Positions 48,926 to 57,111 of a stretch of 64,000 nucleotides of DNA are shown piece after piece. A program made the position numbers and the translations under genes. The DNA is from Nioella sp965215655. Lineage in GTDB: Bacteria; Pseudomonadota; Alphaproteobacteria; Rhodobacterales; Rhodobacteraceae. The notes under the pieces were generated by a model. That model had not been told where the DNA came from and did no database searches. It worked only from the letters and a program-made list of their open reading frames with translations. The stretch's first letter is position 1; every line of letters starts with the position of its first letter. The stretch lies in NCBI RefSeq assembly GCF_965215655.1, contig NZ_OZ244111.1, forward strand, positions 3,658,001 through 3,722,000, read 5' to 3'.

Positions 48926-49719
48926 GCTTTACCCCCGTCATCCCGATGGGGGGATATGCCGGCTGGCGTTTCCTGAACCGCACCATGGAGCAGCAAAGCG
49001 CCAGCCTGGCCGCCAGCCCGTCATTGCAGCGGGATATGGCGTATTTCCGGGAGAACATCGGCAGCGTGTCCAGTGCCGAAGACCTGGTCAAGGATTACCG
49101 GCTGCTGCGTGTGTCGCTGACTGCCTTCGGGCTGCAGGACGACCTGCCGAACAAGTACTTTATCCAGCGCATTCTAAGCGATGGCGTGGTCGAAGACGAT
49201 GCGCTGTCAAACCGACTGGCAGACAAGCGGTATAGGGAGTTTTCCGAAGCGTTCGGTTTCGGCACCGGCCTGCCGCCCCTGTCACGGCTGCCGGGCTTTG
49301 CAGACAGGATTCTCGGCCGGTTTCAGGCCAAGAGTTTCGAGCAGGCCGTGGGCGAGGTGGATGGCGACATGCGCCTCGCCCTCAACGCGGCGCGGGAACT
49401 GCCCGAGCTGGCTGCCGAGGGTGGCAAGAACTCCACGCTCTGGTTCCGCATCATGGGAAACACGCCGTTGCGGGAGGTTTTCGAGACGGCGTTTGGCCTG
49501 CCGTCTTCGGTTGGTACGCTCGATCTCGACCGGCAGCTCGGCATATTTCAGGAACGGGCAGAGGACATGCTGGGATCTTCCGATATTGCCCAGTTCACGG
49601 ATCCCGAACGCATGGACGAGTTGATGCGGCAGTTCCTCGCCCGCTCGCAACTCAGTCAATTGCCGACAACCACCACATCGGCCTCCATCGCCCTTGTCCT
49701 GCTTCAGGGTGGCGGCTGA
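48922..49719 (+). CDS. DUF1217 domain-containing flagellar protein
   Basis: A 265-residue protein starting MSFTPVIPMGGYAGWRFLNR and containing the DUF1217 core: FRENIGSVSSAEDLVKDYRL, LRVSLTAFGLQDDLPNKYFI and LSNRLADKRYREFSEAFGFG. DUF1217 proteins occur in alphaproteobacterial flagellar operons, but their role is not settled; the helical repeat character and lack of signal peptide suggest an export or assembly factor. It overlaps flbT at the start (ATGA). Its 3' end overlaps that of the convergent fliI by 16 bases. Confidence 0.85.
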   Translation: MSFTPVIPMGGYAGWRFLNRTMEQQSASLAASPSLQRDMAYFRENIGSVSSAEDLVKDYRLLRVSLTAFGLQDDLPNKYFIQRILSDGVVEDDALSNRLADKRYREFSEAFGFGTGLPPLSRLPGFADRILGRFQAKSFEQAVGEVDGDMRLALNAARELPELAAEGGKNSTLWFRIMGNTPLREVFETAFGLPSSVGTLDLDRQLGIFQERAEDMLGSSDIAQFTDPERMDELMRQFLARSQLSQLPTTTTSASIALVLLQGGG

Positions 49720-51029
49720 TCCGCCGGAGCGCCGGATTCCAGCACCTCTGCCAGGCGTTGAAACGCATCCACCGCGCCGGAGCTGTCGCTGGCCAGGAAA
49801 TCATCCAGGCCCGGCCAGACCGAAATCGCCGCGTCGATGGCCGGGTCCGACCCCGCCGAATAAAGGCCCGCCTGCAACATCAGCTCGGCCCGATCATGAA
49901 CGCCAAGATGACGGCGGGCGGTGGCGATCAGGCGGTTTTCCTCGGCGCTGGCGGCGCGTGGCAGGCTGCGAGAGACGGAGCGCAGAAGATCCACCGCCGG
50001 GAAGCGCCCACGCTCGGCGATTTCACGATCCAGCACAACATGACCGTCGAGCACGCCGCGCAACGTGTCGGCTACGGGTTCTTCCATATCCGACCCGGCG
50101 ACCAGCACCGACAGAACGCCCGTGATGTCCCCCTGCCCCGGCCCGCCCGGCCCCGCCCGTTCGCAAAGCGACATGACCGCCTGTGCCATGGACGCGGGAT
50201 AGCCATTCAGCGTGGCAGATTCACCAGAGGCGACGGCGACTTCCCGGTGTGCTTGTGCAAACCGGGTTACGGAATCGGCCAGCAACAGCACATGCGCGCC
50301 CTGATCGCGGAAGAACTCCGCCACGGCCATCGTCGTCCAGGCCGCGCGCTGGCGGACCAGTGCCGACCGATCCGAGGTCGCGGCAATGACCACGGATCGC
50401 GCCAACCCGTCTGGTCCCAGAGTGTCTTGCACGAAATCGCGCACCTCGCGCCCGCGCTCGCCGATCAGGCCGATCACGATCACATCCGCCGCAACCCCGC
50501 GCGCGAGGCGGGAGAGCAGCGTCGATTTTCCCACGCCGCTGCCCGCAAACAGCCCGATCCGCTGGCCCCGCACGATCGGCAGAAGCGTGTCGAACACCGA
50601 TAGACCGGTCGGCAATCGGGCCCCCATGGCGCGGCGGACGGTTGCCGCGGGGGGATGCGCGCGCAAGGGGCGCGCAGCGGGGCCGGGGAAAAGCGGGCGG
50701 CCATCCAAGGGGGCTCCATCGGGGTCGATCACCCGCCCGATCCAGTGCATCCCCGGCGCCACGGTCACCGGCCCCAGATGACGCACCGGGGCGCCAAGGC
50801 GCAGCCCGTCAACCCGCCCCTCGGGCAGAGCCTGGCACCGGCCCTCGACCATGCGCACGATTTCAGCTCTCAGGCCATGACCAAGGTCCACCGCATCGCC
50901 TAGCGCGGCGATCCGATTTAGCCCCTCCAACCAGATGGAATCCGCCTGAAGCTCGCAGATGCGGCCAAGCGTGTGCACAGGCGACATCTGGTCGATCCGG
51001 GACAGGAGCGGTGACAGAAATGTGGTCAT
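49704..51029 (-). CDS. fliI: Flagellum-specific ATPase FliI
   Basis: A 441-residue F1-beta-like ATPase that powers unloading of export substrates. Walker A is GLFAGSGVGKSTLL and Walker B lies in HVLLLADSVTRFAQAHREVA; VIVIGLIGERGREVRDF and the substrate-type signature GYPASMAQAVMSLCERAGPG fit the family. ATG 51029 gives a usual length; the longer open frame to 51176 crosses the start of flgB. It is alone on the minus strand between two plus-strand flagellar blocks, divergent from flgB by 96 bases. FliH, its usual partner, is not in the window. Confidence 0.94.
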   Translation of the reverse strand: MTTFLSPLLSRIDQMSPVHTLGRICELQADSIWLEGLNRIAALGDAVDLGHGLRAEIVRMVEGRCQALPEGRVDGLRLGAPVRHLGPVTVAPGMHWIGRVIDPDGAPLDGRPLFPGPAARPLRAHPPAATVRRAMGARLPTGLSVFDTLLPIVRGQRIGLFAGSGVGKSTLLSRLARGVAADVIVIGLIGERGREVRDFVQDTLGPDGLARSVVIAATSDRSALVRQRAAWTTMAVAEFFRDQGAHVLLLADSVTRFAQAHREVAVASGESATLNGYPASMAQAVMSLCERAGPGGPGQGDITGVLSVLVAGSDMEEPVADTLRGVLDGHVVLDREIAERGRFPAVDLLRSVSRSLPRAASAEENRLIATARRHLGVHDRAELMLQAGLYSAGSDPAIDAAISVWPGLDDFLASDSSGAVDAFQRLAEVLESGAPADQPPP

Positions 51030-51125
51030 GGTCCCTAGCCTTCCTTTTCGAAACGGGGCGGCACTTACGGTTTCTAAAGGAATCATCGTTAAGCCTTGGT
51101 GTAGCCATTCGAGGGAGAAGCCCCG

Positions 51126-51473
51126 ATGTTCGAGAATTTGGAAATCTTCGGCCTGGCTCAGGCCCGTGCCCGCCACGCCGCCGCCCGGCAGACGCAGGTG
51201 GCGATGAATGTCGCCAATGCCGATACGCCAGGCTACCGCGCCCGCGATGTCGTCGCGTTCGAAGAGGTCTTCCGCGCCGCCGGCGCCGGACAGGACCCCA
51301 CCCGCCTGCCCATCCGCACCATGGATGCAGGCGGCCCCGAATCCCCCAATGGAAACACCGTTTCACTGGAGCTTGAGATGGTTCGCGCCGTCGAGGCACA
51401 GCGCGACCACAGCCGCGCGCTGAACGTCTACCGGTCGGCGATGAACGTGCTGCGCACCAGCCTCGGCCGATAA
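51126..51473 (+). CDS. flgB: Flagellar basal-body rod protein FlgB
   Basis: A 115-residue proximal rod protein. The rod N-terminal motif is QVAMNVANADTPGYRARDV (N-x-A-N-A-x-T-P-G-Y), and the C-terminal helix EAQRDHSRALNVYRSAMNVL is typical. It is short relative to enteric FlgB (about 138) but close to other roseobacter versions. It opens the plus-strand flgB-flgC-fliE-fliQ-flgF-flgG-flgA-flgH-fliL run; GGGAGAAG upstream is the ribosome binding site. Confidence 0.94.
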   Translation: MFENLEIFGLAQARARHAAARQTQVAMNVANADTPGYRARDVVAFEEVFRAAGAGQDPTRLPIRTMDAGGPESPNGNTVSLELEMVRAVEAQRDHSRALNVYRSAMNVLRTSLGR

Positions 51474-51485
51474 GGAACGTTTGAG

Positions 51486-51875
51486 ATGAGCTTTTCCACC
51501 GCGCTTTCAATTGCCGCAAGCGGCATGCGCAGCCAGGCCAGCCGCATCACCCATGTATCGGAAAACATCGCCAATGCCGACACGCCCGGATATCGGCGCA
51601 AGCTGGTCAGTTTCGAACCGGACCGTGCGCCAGACGCCACGCCGGGCAGCGTCACCACGGGCCGGGTGCGGCTCGACCAGACGCCCCTGCCGCAGGTCTA
51701 CGACCCCTCGCATCCGCTGGCGGATGAGGCCGGGCATTATTCGGGGTCCAACGTGGACATGGTTGTTGAGATCGCCGACGCGCGACAGGCGCAGCGCAGC
51801 TACGAGGCCAATCTGCGGGTCTTCGACCAGATCCGGCAGATGTCGTCATCGCTCAGCGATCTGTTGCGCCGGTAA
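51486..51875 (+). CDS. flgC: Flagellar basal-body rod protein FlgC
   Basis: A 129-residue rod protein. ALSIAASGMRSQASRITHVS and ENIANADTPGYRRK carry the shared rod/hook N-terminal motif. The C-terminal VDMVVEIADARQAQRSYEAN is the FlgC family motif leading to the terminal helix. It starts 12 bases after flgB, with fliE 12 bases after it, so all three are one transcript. Confidence 0.96.
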   Translation: MSFSTALSIAASGMRSQASRITHVSENIANADTPGYRRKLVSFEPDRAPDATPGSVTTGRVRLDQTPLPQVYDPSHPLADEAGHYSGSNVDMVVEIADARQAQRSYEANLRVFDQIRQMSSSLSDLLRR

Positions 51876-51887
51876 GGAGGGCACGGG

Positions 51888-52190
51888 ATGGATATCAGAA
51901 CCTCACTCGCCGCTCAGGGATACGGGCAGGCCCGCACCGCCGCTCGCCCGACCCCGCAGGATGGCGAGAGCCAGACCGGCGCGGCGGACGTGTTTTCGCA
52001 GGCCGTCCGCAGCTTTACCCAGACCGTTCAGCAGGGCGAGGAAACCGCCCGCGCGGCGCTGACCACCGGGGCCGATCCACACGCGTTGGTGACGGCGCTG
52101 GCCCAGACCGAGCTGGCCGTGGAAACCGCCGTGACCGTCCGTGACAAGGTGGTCGAGGCCTATCAGGAAATCCTGAGGATGCCGGTCTGA
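51888..52190 (+). CDS. fliE: Flagellar hook-basal body complex protein FliE
   Basis: A 100-residue, mostly helical protein that joins the MS ring and export gate to the rod. The C-terminal TALAQTELAVETAVTVRDKV, then VEAYQEILRMPV, is diagnostic. The N-terminal 35 residues are polar and unstructured. A good ribosome binding site (AAGGAGG) precedes ATG 51888. The stop overlaps the fliQ ATG by one base (TGATG), so translation is coupled to an export-gate protein it contacts. Confidence 0.93.
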   Translation: MDIRTSLAAQGYGQARTAARPTPQDGESQTGAADVFSQAVRSFTQTVQQGEETARAALTTGADPHALVTALAQTELAVETAVTVRDKVVEAYQEILRMPV

Positions 52191-52456
52191 TGGATGAGAT
52201 GATCTTCTTCGACACGCTCCGGCAGGGGCTTTGGGTGGCGGTGGCGATCTCCACCCCGATCCTGACCGTGGCGCTTGTGGCGGGCCTGATCGTGGGCCTC
52301 TTTCAGGCGCTGACCTCGATCCAGGAAATGACGCTGACCTTCGTGCCGAAACTGGCGGCGATCCTCGCGGTCTTCTGGGTGTCGATGAGCTTCATGACCC
52401 AGACCCTGACGACCTATTTCACCGACCGGCTGATCCCGCTGATGGAGGGCATGTAA
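52190..52456 (+). CDS. fliQ: Flagellar export gate protein FliQ
   Basis: An 88-residue membrane protein with two hydrophobic helices (about 15-40 and 50-75). The family sequence is GLIVGLFQALTSIQEMTLTF, then VPKLAAILAVFWV. FliQ is one of the FliPQR core subunits of the flagellar type III secretion channel; fliR lies at 57.1 kb on the other strand and fliP is not in the window. It is flanked by one-base overlaps with fliE and flgF. Confidence 0.96.
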   Translation: MDEMIFFDTLRQGLWVAVAISTPILTVALVAGLIVGLFQALTSIQEMTLTFVPKLAAILAVFWVSMSFMTQTLTTYFTDRLIPLMEGM

Positions 52457-53181
52457 TGGACAGTGCCATGGTGGCCGCCCTGACCCGGCAATCGGGTTTG
52501 ATGCGCGAGATGCAGGTGGTGGCGAATAATATCGCAAATATCTCCACCTCCGGGTTCCGGGCCGAGGGCGTTGTCTTCGCCGAACATGTGGCCCGGTTGG
52601 AGGGTATCTCGGGGGGCGGGCTGTCGATGGCCAATGCGTCGGGCCGGAACATCCGGCTGATGCAAGGCGATATCGAGCCCACGGGCGGGCAGTTCGACTT
52701 CGCCATCGAGGGCGACGGGTTCTTCCTACTGCAATCGGCAGAGGGGGAAAGCCTGACCCGCGCCGGTCACTTCACCCCGAATGACGCGGGCGAACTGGTG
52801 AATGCCGACGGGCACCTGCTGCTCGATGCCGGTGGCGCGCCCATCTTCATCCCGCCCGACGCGCGTAACGTGGTGCTGGCCCGCGACGGGACGCTCTCTG
52901 CCGATGGCCGCCCGATCACCCAGCTTGGCCTGTGGCAGCCTGACGACCCCAACGATCTGCTCCATCTCGACGGGGTGCGGTTCCGCACGGAAGGCCCGGT
53001 TCAGCCGATGCTGGAGGCTACGATCCTGCAAGGCTTCGTCGAAAGCTCCAATGTCGATCCCGTGCCCCAGATCGCCCGCATGATCGAGGTGCAGCGCGCC
53101 TACGAGATGGGGCAGGGCTTCCTTGAGAAAGAGGATGAACGGATCCGCAACTTCCTGCGCACCGCCGGTGCCCAGGTCTAA
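52456..53181 (+). CDS. flgF: Flagellar basal-body rod protein FlgF
   Basis: A 241-residue proximal rod protein. LMREMQVVANNIANISTSGF is the rod N-terminal motif, GQFDFAIEGDGFFLLQSAEG the middle domain, and QIARMIEVQRAYEMGQGFLE the C-terminal helix. ATG 52456 overlaps the fliQ stop (TAATG); the longer frame to 52231 lies over fliQ and is spurious. flgG follows after 18 bases. Confidence 0.95.
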   Translation: MDSAMVAALTRQSGLMREMQVVANNIANISTSGFRAEGVVFAEHVARLEGISGGGLSMANASGRNIRLMQGDIEPTGGQFDFAIEGDGFFLLQSAEGESLTRAGHFTPNDAGELVNADGHLLLDAGGAPIFIPPDARNVVLARDGTLSADGRPITQLGLWQPDDPNDLLHLDGVRFRTEGPVQPMLEATILQGFVESSNVDPVPQIARMIEVQRAYEMGQGFLEKEDERIRNFLRTAGAQV

Positions 53182-53199
53182 CGAAAAGGAGGCCCGCCC

Positions 53200-53985
53200 A
53201 TGCGCGCCCTGATGATCGCCGCCACGGGCATGAGTGCCCAACAGATGCGGGTCGAGGTGATTTCCAACAACCTCGCGAACATGAATACCACCGGCTACAA
53301 TGCCCGCCGGGCCGATTTCGCAGACCTGCATTACCAGCAGCAGATGCGCGCCGGAACGATCTCGGCGGCGGACGGGTCGATTGTGCCCGCGGGGGTGCAG
53401 CTTGGTCTGGGCGTGCGCCCTGCGGCCGTGTCGGTGACGCTTTCGCAGGGCAGTCTCAGCCAGACCGGCGGCGATCTGGATATCGCCATCGAAGGGGAGG
53501 GGTTTCTGGAGGTGGAACTGCCCTCTGGCCAGTCCGCCTATACCCGCGACGGCAGCCTCAACCGCACCGGCGACGGGCAGATCGTGACGGCAGAGGGCTT
53601 TACCGTCGCGCCGGGCATCACCATCCCCGACGACGCACGCAGCATCTCGATCAATGCGCAGGGCGAGGTCTATGCCTATTTCGCCGACCGGGTGGAGCCG
53701 GAGCTGTTGGGTCAGTTCAATCTGGTGGATTTCTCTAACGCCCGCGGGCTGGAGGCCATGGGCGCGAACCTGTTCCTTGAAACCGCCGCCTCCGGGGCCC
53801 CCATCGTGGGTCAGCCGGGCGAGGACGGGTTGGGAACGCTCCGGCAGGGCTATCTGGAGGATAGCTCCGTTGATGCAGTGCGCGAGATCACCGATCTCAT
53901 TGAGGCGCAGCGCGGCTATGAGCTCAACGCCAAGGTCATCACCGCCGCCGACCAGATGCTCGGCGCAACGACCCAGATCCGCTGA
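53200..53985 (+). CDS. flgG: Flagellar basal-body distal rod protein FlgG
   Basis: A 261-residue protein that forms the distal rod inside the P and L rings. MRALMIAATGMSAQQMRVEV and NNLANMNTTGYNARRADFAD are typical; the length and the inserted RRADFADLHYQQQ segment separate FlgG from FlgF. GDLDIAIEGEGFLEVELPSG is the middle domain and IEAQRGYELNAKVITAADQM the C-terminal helix. AAAGGAGG lies upstream. flgA follows one base after its stop. Confidence 0.96.
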   Translation: MRALMIAATGMSAQQMRVEVISNNLANMNTTGYNARRADFADLHYQQQMRAGTISAADGSIVPAGVQLGLGVRPAAVSVTLSQGSLSQTGGDLDIAIEGEGFLEVELPSGQSAYTRDGSLNRTGDGQIVTAEGFTVAPGITIPDDARSISINAQGEVYAYFADRVEPELLGQFNLVDFSNARGLEAMGANLFLETAASGAPIVGQPGEDGLGTLRQGYLEDSSVDAVREITDLIEAQRGYELNAKVITAADQMLGATTQIR

Positions 53986-53986
53986 T

Positions 53987-54406
53987 ATGCGCTGGCTTGC
54001 CCTGCTCCTGTCGCTAGCCGCACCCGCCGGGGCCGATACGGTCGTGGCCGCTGGCACGATCCGGTCGATGTCGCTGATCGGCCCGGCCGATGTGGTGCTG
54101 CTCGAGGGCGACACGCCCGGCGCGCTGTCTGATCCGGGTGAGGCGATCGGCATGGAGGCGCGGGTGAATCTCTACCCCGGCCGGCCGATCCGCGCCATCG
54201 ACCTGCAACCGCCCGCCGTCGTTAACCGCAATGAAATCATCACCCTGCAATACAATCAGGGTGGCCTGCTGATCGTCACCGAAGGCCGGGCAATGGATCG
54301 GGCCGGTATCGGGGAACGGCTGCGGGTGCTCAACCTTGCCTCGCGCACCACCGTCACGGCCACCGTGGTTTCTGCCGGTCTGGCCGAGGTCTCCTCGGGT
54401 TTTTGA
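53987..54406 (+). CDS. flgA: P-ring assembly chaperone FlgA
   Basis: A 139-residue periplasmic protein with a short signal peptide (MRWLALLLSLAAPAGA). The SAF/ChapFlgA core is present: VNLYPGRPIRAIDLQPPAVV, NRNEIITLQYNQGGLLIVTE and GERLRVLNLASRTTVTATV. FlgA helps FlgI polymerise into the P ring; flgI itself is not in the window. It is shorter than enteric FlgA (about 219), lacking the N-terminal domain, as is common in this group. Confidence 0.92.
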   Translation: MRWLALLLSLAAPAGADTVVAAGTIRSMSLIGPADVVLLEGDTPGALSDPGEAIGMEARVNLYPGRPIRAIDLQPPAVVNRNEIITLQYNQGGLLIVTEGRAMDRAGIGERLRVLNLASRTTVTATVVSAGLAEVSSGF

Positions 54407-54416
54407 AGGAATGCAC

Positions 54417-55157
54417 ATGACACTGCCCCGCCTGATCCTGATGGTTTCCGTCCTTGTCCCCATGACCCTGACAGGTTGCGGTCGCATGGCTGAAGTGGGG
54501 CGCCGGCCTGACTTCCAGCCTACGACCGATGGCAACCAGTACTACGCCATGAGCACCGAGCCCTTGCCGGCCATGCTGGAAGAGGAAGGCCCGGTGCGCG
54601 CCGCCTCGCTCTGGTCCGGCGGGCGACAATCGCTGCTTGGCGACCGGCGGGCCGGGCAGCGCGGGGATATCCTCACTGTGGTGATCGAGATCGACGAAAG
54701 CGCCGAGATTTCCAACGCCACCAACCGCTCCCGCAGCGGGTCCGAACAGATGGGCGTGCCGCAGCTGTTCGGCATTCCGCAGCGCATCGACGGGGATTTG
54801 CCGGAAGGGGCTTCGATGGCCAACGCGGTCGAGCTGAGTTCTGGCGGACAATCCGCCGGGCAGGGCAGTGTGCGCCGCAATGAGGCGCTGGCCCTGCGCA
54901 TCGCTGCGACGGTGGTCGAGGTACTGCCCAATGGGGTGCTGCGCATCGAGGGCGCGCAGGAGGTGCGGGTGAATTTCGAACTGCGCGAGCTGCTGGTGAC
55001 CGGCTATGTCCGGCCTGCCGATATCTCGCGCCAGAATGAAATCACCTATGACCGGATCGCCAATGCCCGCATTTCCTATGGCGGGCGCGGGCAGATCACC
55101 GATGTGCAGCAGCCGCGCTATGGCCAGCAGATCGCCGATATAGTCCTTCCCTTCTGA
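54417..55157 (+). CDS. flgH: Flagellar L-ring lipoprotein FlgH
   Basis: A 246-residue outer-membrane ring subunit. The signal sequence ends at lipobox LTGC (about residue 21), so the mature protein is lipidated. LLGDRRAGQRGDILTVVIEI, then the ring-forming VVEVLPNGVLRIEGAQEVRV and VRPADISRQNEITYDRIANA, are FlgH signatures. ATG 54417 has AAGGA 6 bases upstream; an ATG at 54411 abuts that ribosome binding site and is unlikely. It follows flgA by 10 bases and precedes fliL by 9. Confidence 0.95.
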   Translation: MTLPRLILMVSVLVPMTLTGCGRMAEVGRRPDFQPTTDGNQYYAMSTEPLPAMLEEEGPVRAASLWSGGRQSLLGDRRAGQRGDILTVVIEIDESAEISNATNRSRSGSEQMGVPQLFGIPQRIDGDLPEGASMANAVELSSGGQSAGQGSVRRNEALALRIAATVVEVLPNGVLRIEGAQEVRVNFELRELLVTGYVRPADISRQNEITYDRIANARISYGGRGQITDVQQPRYGQQIADIVLPF

Positions 55158-55166
55158 GGCCCTGCC

Positions 55167-55703
55167 ATGATCCGCCTTCTGCTTCCCGTCATCCTGTTGC
55201 TTGCTGGCCTCGGCGGCGGCGTCGTGGCTGGCAAGATGATGTCCGGTGACGGAGAGGAGACGGCCGCTGACAGTTCTGCAGAGGATGACGGGCATGGTGG
55301 CGATGAGGGGCACGGCGCGGAAGAAGATGACGATCATGGATCCTCCGACGGGCATGGGGAAGAGGCCGACCCGAACAGCCCCTATGAATATGTGCGGCTC
55401 AACAACCAGTTCGTCGTGCCCCTGATCCGTCACGGCAGCGTGCGGTCGCTGGTGGTTCTGACCCTGACGATCGAGGTGGAAAGCGGCGAGAACGAGCTGG
55501 TCTATGACCGCGAACCGCGTCTGCGCGATGCGCTGCTACGGGTCATGTTCTCCCATGCCAATGTGGGCGGGTTCGACGGCAGCTTCACGGCGGTGGAATC
55601 CATGGCCCCGCTGCGCGAAGGTCTGCGAGAGGCCGCGCGGCAGGTTCTTGGCGCGGTCGCCCATGACGTTCTGATCATGGATATCGTCCGTCAGGACGCC
55701 TGA
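55167..55703 (+). CDS. fliL: Flagellar basal body-associated protein FliL
   Basis: A 178-residue single-pass inner-membrane protein that surrounds or supports stators. One transmembrane helix occupies residues 3-22. Residues about 28-70 are an extreme acidic and histidine-rich linker with repeated DGHG and EGHG units. The periplasmic stomatin-like domain (about 75-178) has YVRLNNQFVVPLIRHGSVRS and IEVESGENELVYDREPRLRD. The linker could bind divalent metal. The 3' end overlaps the convergent FliJ-like gene by 13 bases. It is the last plus-strand gene of the rod block. Confidence 0.9.
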   Translation: MIRLLLPVILLLAGLGGGVVAGKMMSGDGEETAADSSAEDDGHGGDEGHGAEEDDDHGSSDGHGEEADPNSPYEYVRLNNQFVVPLIRHGSVRSLVVLTLTIEVESGENELVYDREPRLRDALLRVMFSHANVGGFDGSFTAVESMAPLREGLREAARQVLGAVAHDVLIMDIVRQDA

Positions 55704-56029
55704 GATTTCAGTTTCTCCAACACCTGCCGCCGTCCTTCCTCATACCGGGCGCGATCAAGCTTGCCTTCCAGCAGCGTCCGCGCCCGCGCCTCTTCCCCCC
55801 GCAGATCCCGCAACGCGCCATCGCAGTGACGCAGCCAAGCGGCATGGGTGCGGGCGGTTGCCGGGTCCGGCGGTTCAGAGGCCATGGTACGGCGCTCGGA
55901 CTGCAGGTGGCGGATCTTCATTGCCAGCCCTTCCGTTGTGGCCCCCGCCCGGGCGGCCTCACCCTTGGCAAGGGTCGCCTTCAGTTCTGCGATCTGCGAC
56001 AGCCGCTCCAGCTTTTTGTCCCGGCTCAC
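55691..56029 (-). CDS. Small coiled-coil protein, probable FliJ
   Basis: A 112-residue, highly charged protein that is predicted helical throughout (LERLSQIAELKATLAKGEAA, then EEARARTLLEGKLDRARYEE). It has no signal peptide or catalytic motif. Size, coiled-coil character and its place directly after flhB fit FliJ, the central stalk of the FliI ATPase, but FliJ sequences are poorly conserved. ATG 56029 overlaps the flhB stop (ATGA). Confidence 0.55.
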   Translation of the reverse strand: MSRDKKLERLSQIAELKATLAKGEAARAGATTEGLAMKIRHLQSERRTMASEPPDPATARTHAAWLRHCDGALRDLRGEEARARTLLEGKLDRARYEEGRRQVLEKLKSQAS

Positions 56030-57111
56030 TTGCGGGCCCTCGCCAGGCCGCGCATCCGGTCCGCAAAACGGATCGCGGCGGCAACGGCGCGGTAGTGGTC
56101 GGGGGCGATGCCCTGGCCGATCTCCAGCGTGGCAAAAAGTGCCCGTGCCGTCGGCGGGTCGCTATAGACCGGAACGCCGTGTTCAGCCGCGACCTCGCGG
56201 ATACGCGCGGCCACCTCATCCACGCCCTTAGCCACGCAGACCGGTACTTCGCCAGCGTCACGATCCCATTTGAGCGCCACGGCGTAGTGGGTCGGGTTCA
56301 CCACGATCACATCGGCGGCGGGCACGTCCTTCAGCATCTTGTTCATTGCGATCTGCGTGCCCCGTTCGCGCCGCTGCTGTTTGACATGCGGGTCGCCCTC
56401 GCGGGTTTTGGTCTCATCCACGAGTTCCTGCCGGCTCATCCGGTGTTTCTTGTGATGGGCTGCGGCCTGCCAAATATAGTCGGCCAGCGCGATCACCAGG
56501 GCCAGCCCGAAAACCGCCATCAGGAAATCCATCATCAGCTGCCCAAGCTCGGACAGGATCTGCCCGCTATCTGCGAATAGCGCCGCCAGAATCCGGTCGC
56601 GCCGCGACCACAGAAGCCAGGCCAGCAGCCCGGAATAGATGGTCAGCTTCGCGGCGGCCTTGGCGAATTCGAACAGCCCGTTCGCGCCGAATTTGTTTTT
56701 CGCGTTCGACAGGATCGAGATGCGCGACAGTTTGGGTTGCAGGCGCGAGGGCGTGAAAAGAATGGCCCGCTGCGCGAAAAGCGACAGGATCAGGAGCGCC
56801 CCGGGCAGCACGATAACCGCCGCGACCGGTGGTGCGACCGAAGACAGGATGCCCCCGGCGGCGGCCTGCCCCTCGGCGGTCAGCAGGGCATGGGCGATCT
56901 CGGGCGACTGATCGAGCAGCACCGCCAGAGATTGCCCCACCTGTGCCCCAAGCGACGGGCCAAGCAGCGCGAGCGCCAGCAGGAACCCGCCATAGACCAC
57001 GGCGGTGTTGAGATCGGACGACCGCACGATCTCGCCCTTCTTGCGGGCCTCCTCCAGCCGCGCCGGTGTCGGGTCATACGGTTTGTCGTCGGGGCTGGTC
57101 GTATCGCTCAT
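56026..57111 (-). CDS. flhB: Flagellar export switch protein FlhB
   Basis: A 361-residue inner-membrane protein with four transmembrane helices in the first 210 residues and a cytoplasmic domain. The autocleavage site N272-P-T-H is intact in IVVNPTHYAVALKWDRD. N-terminal PYDPTPARLEEARKKGEIVR is diagnostic. FlhB switches export from rod/hook to filament proteins after contact with FliK, which is also encoded here. It overlaps fliR by ATGA and is coupled to the FliJ-like gene. Confidence 0.96.
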   Translation of the reverse strand: MSDTTSPDDKPYDPTPARLEEARKKGEIVRSSDLNTAVVYGGFLLALALLGPSLGAQVGQSLAVLLDQSPEIAHALLTAEGQAAAGGILSSVAPPVAAVIVLPGALLILSLFAQRAILFTPSRLQPKLSRISILSNAKNKFGANGLFEFAKAAAKLTIYSGLLAWLLWSRRDRILAALFADSGQILSELGQLMMDFLMAVFGLALVIALADYIWQAAAHHKKHRMSRQELVDETKTREGDPHVKQQRRERGTQIAMNKMLKDVPAADVIVVNPTHYAVALKWDRDAGEVPVCVAKGVDEVAARIREVAAEHGVPVYSDPPTARALFATLEIGQGIAPDHYRAVAAAIRFADRMRGLARARK

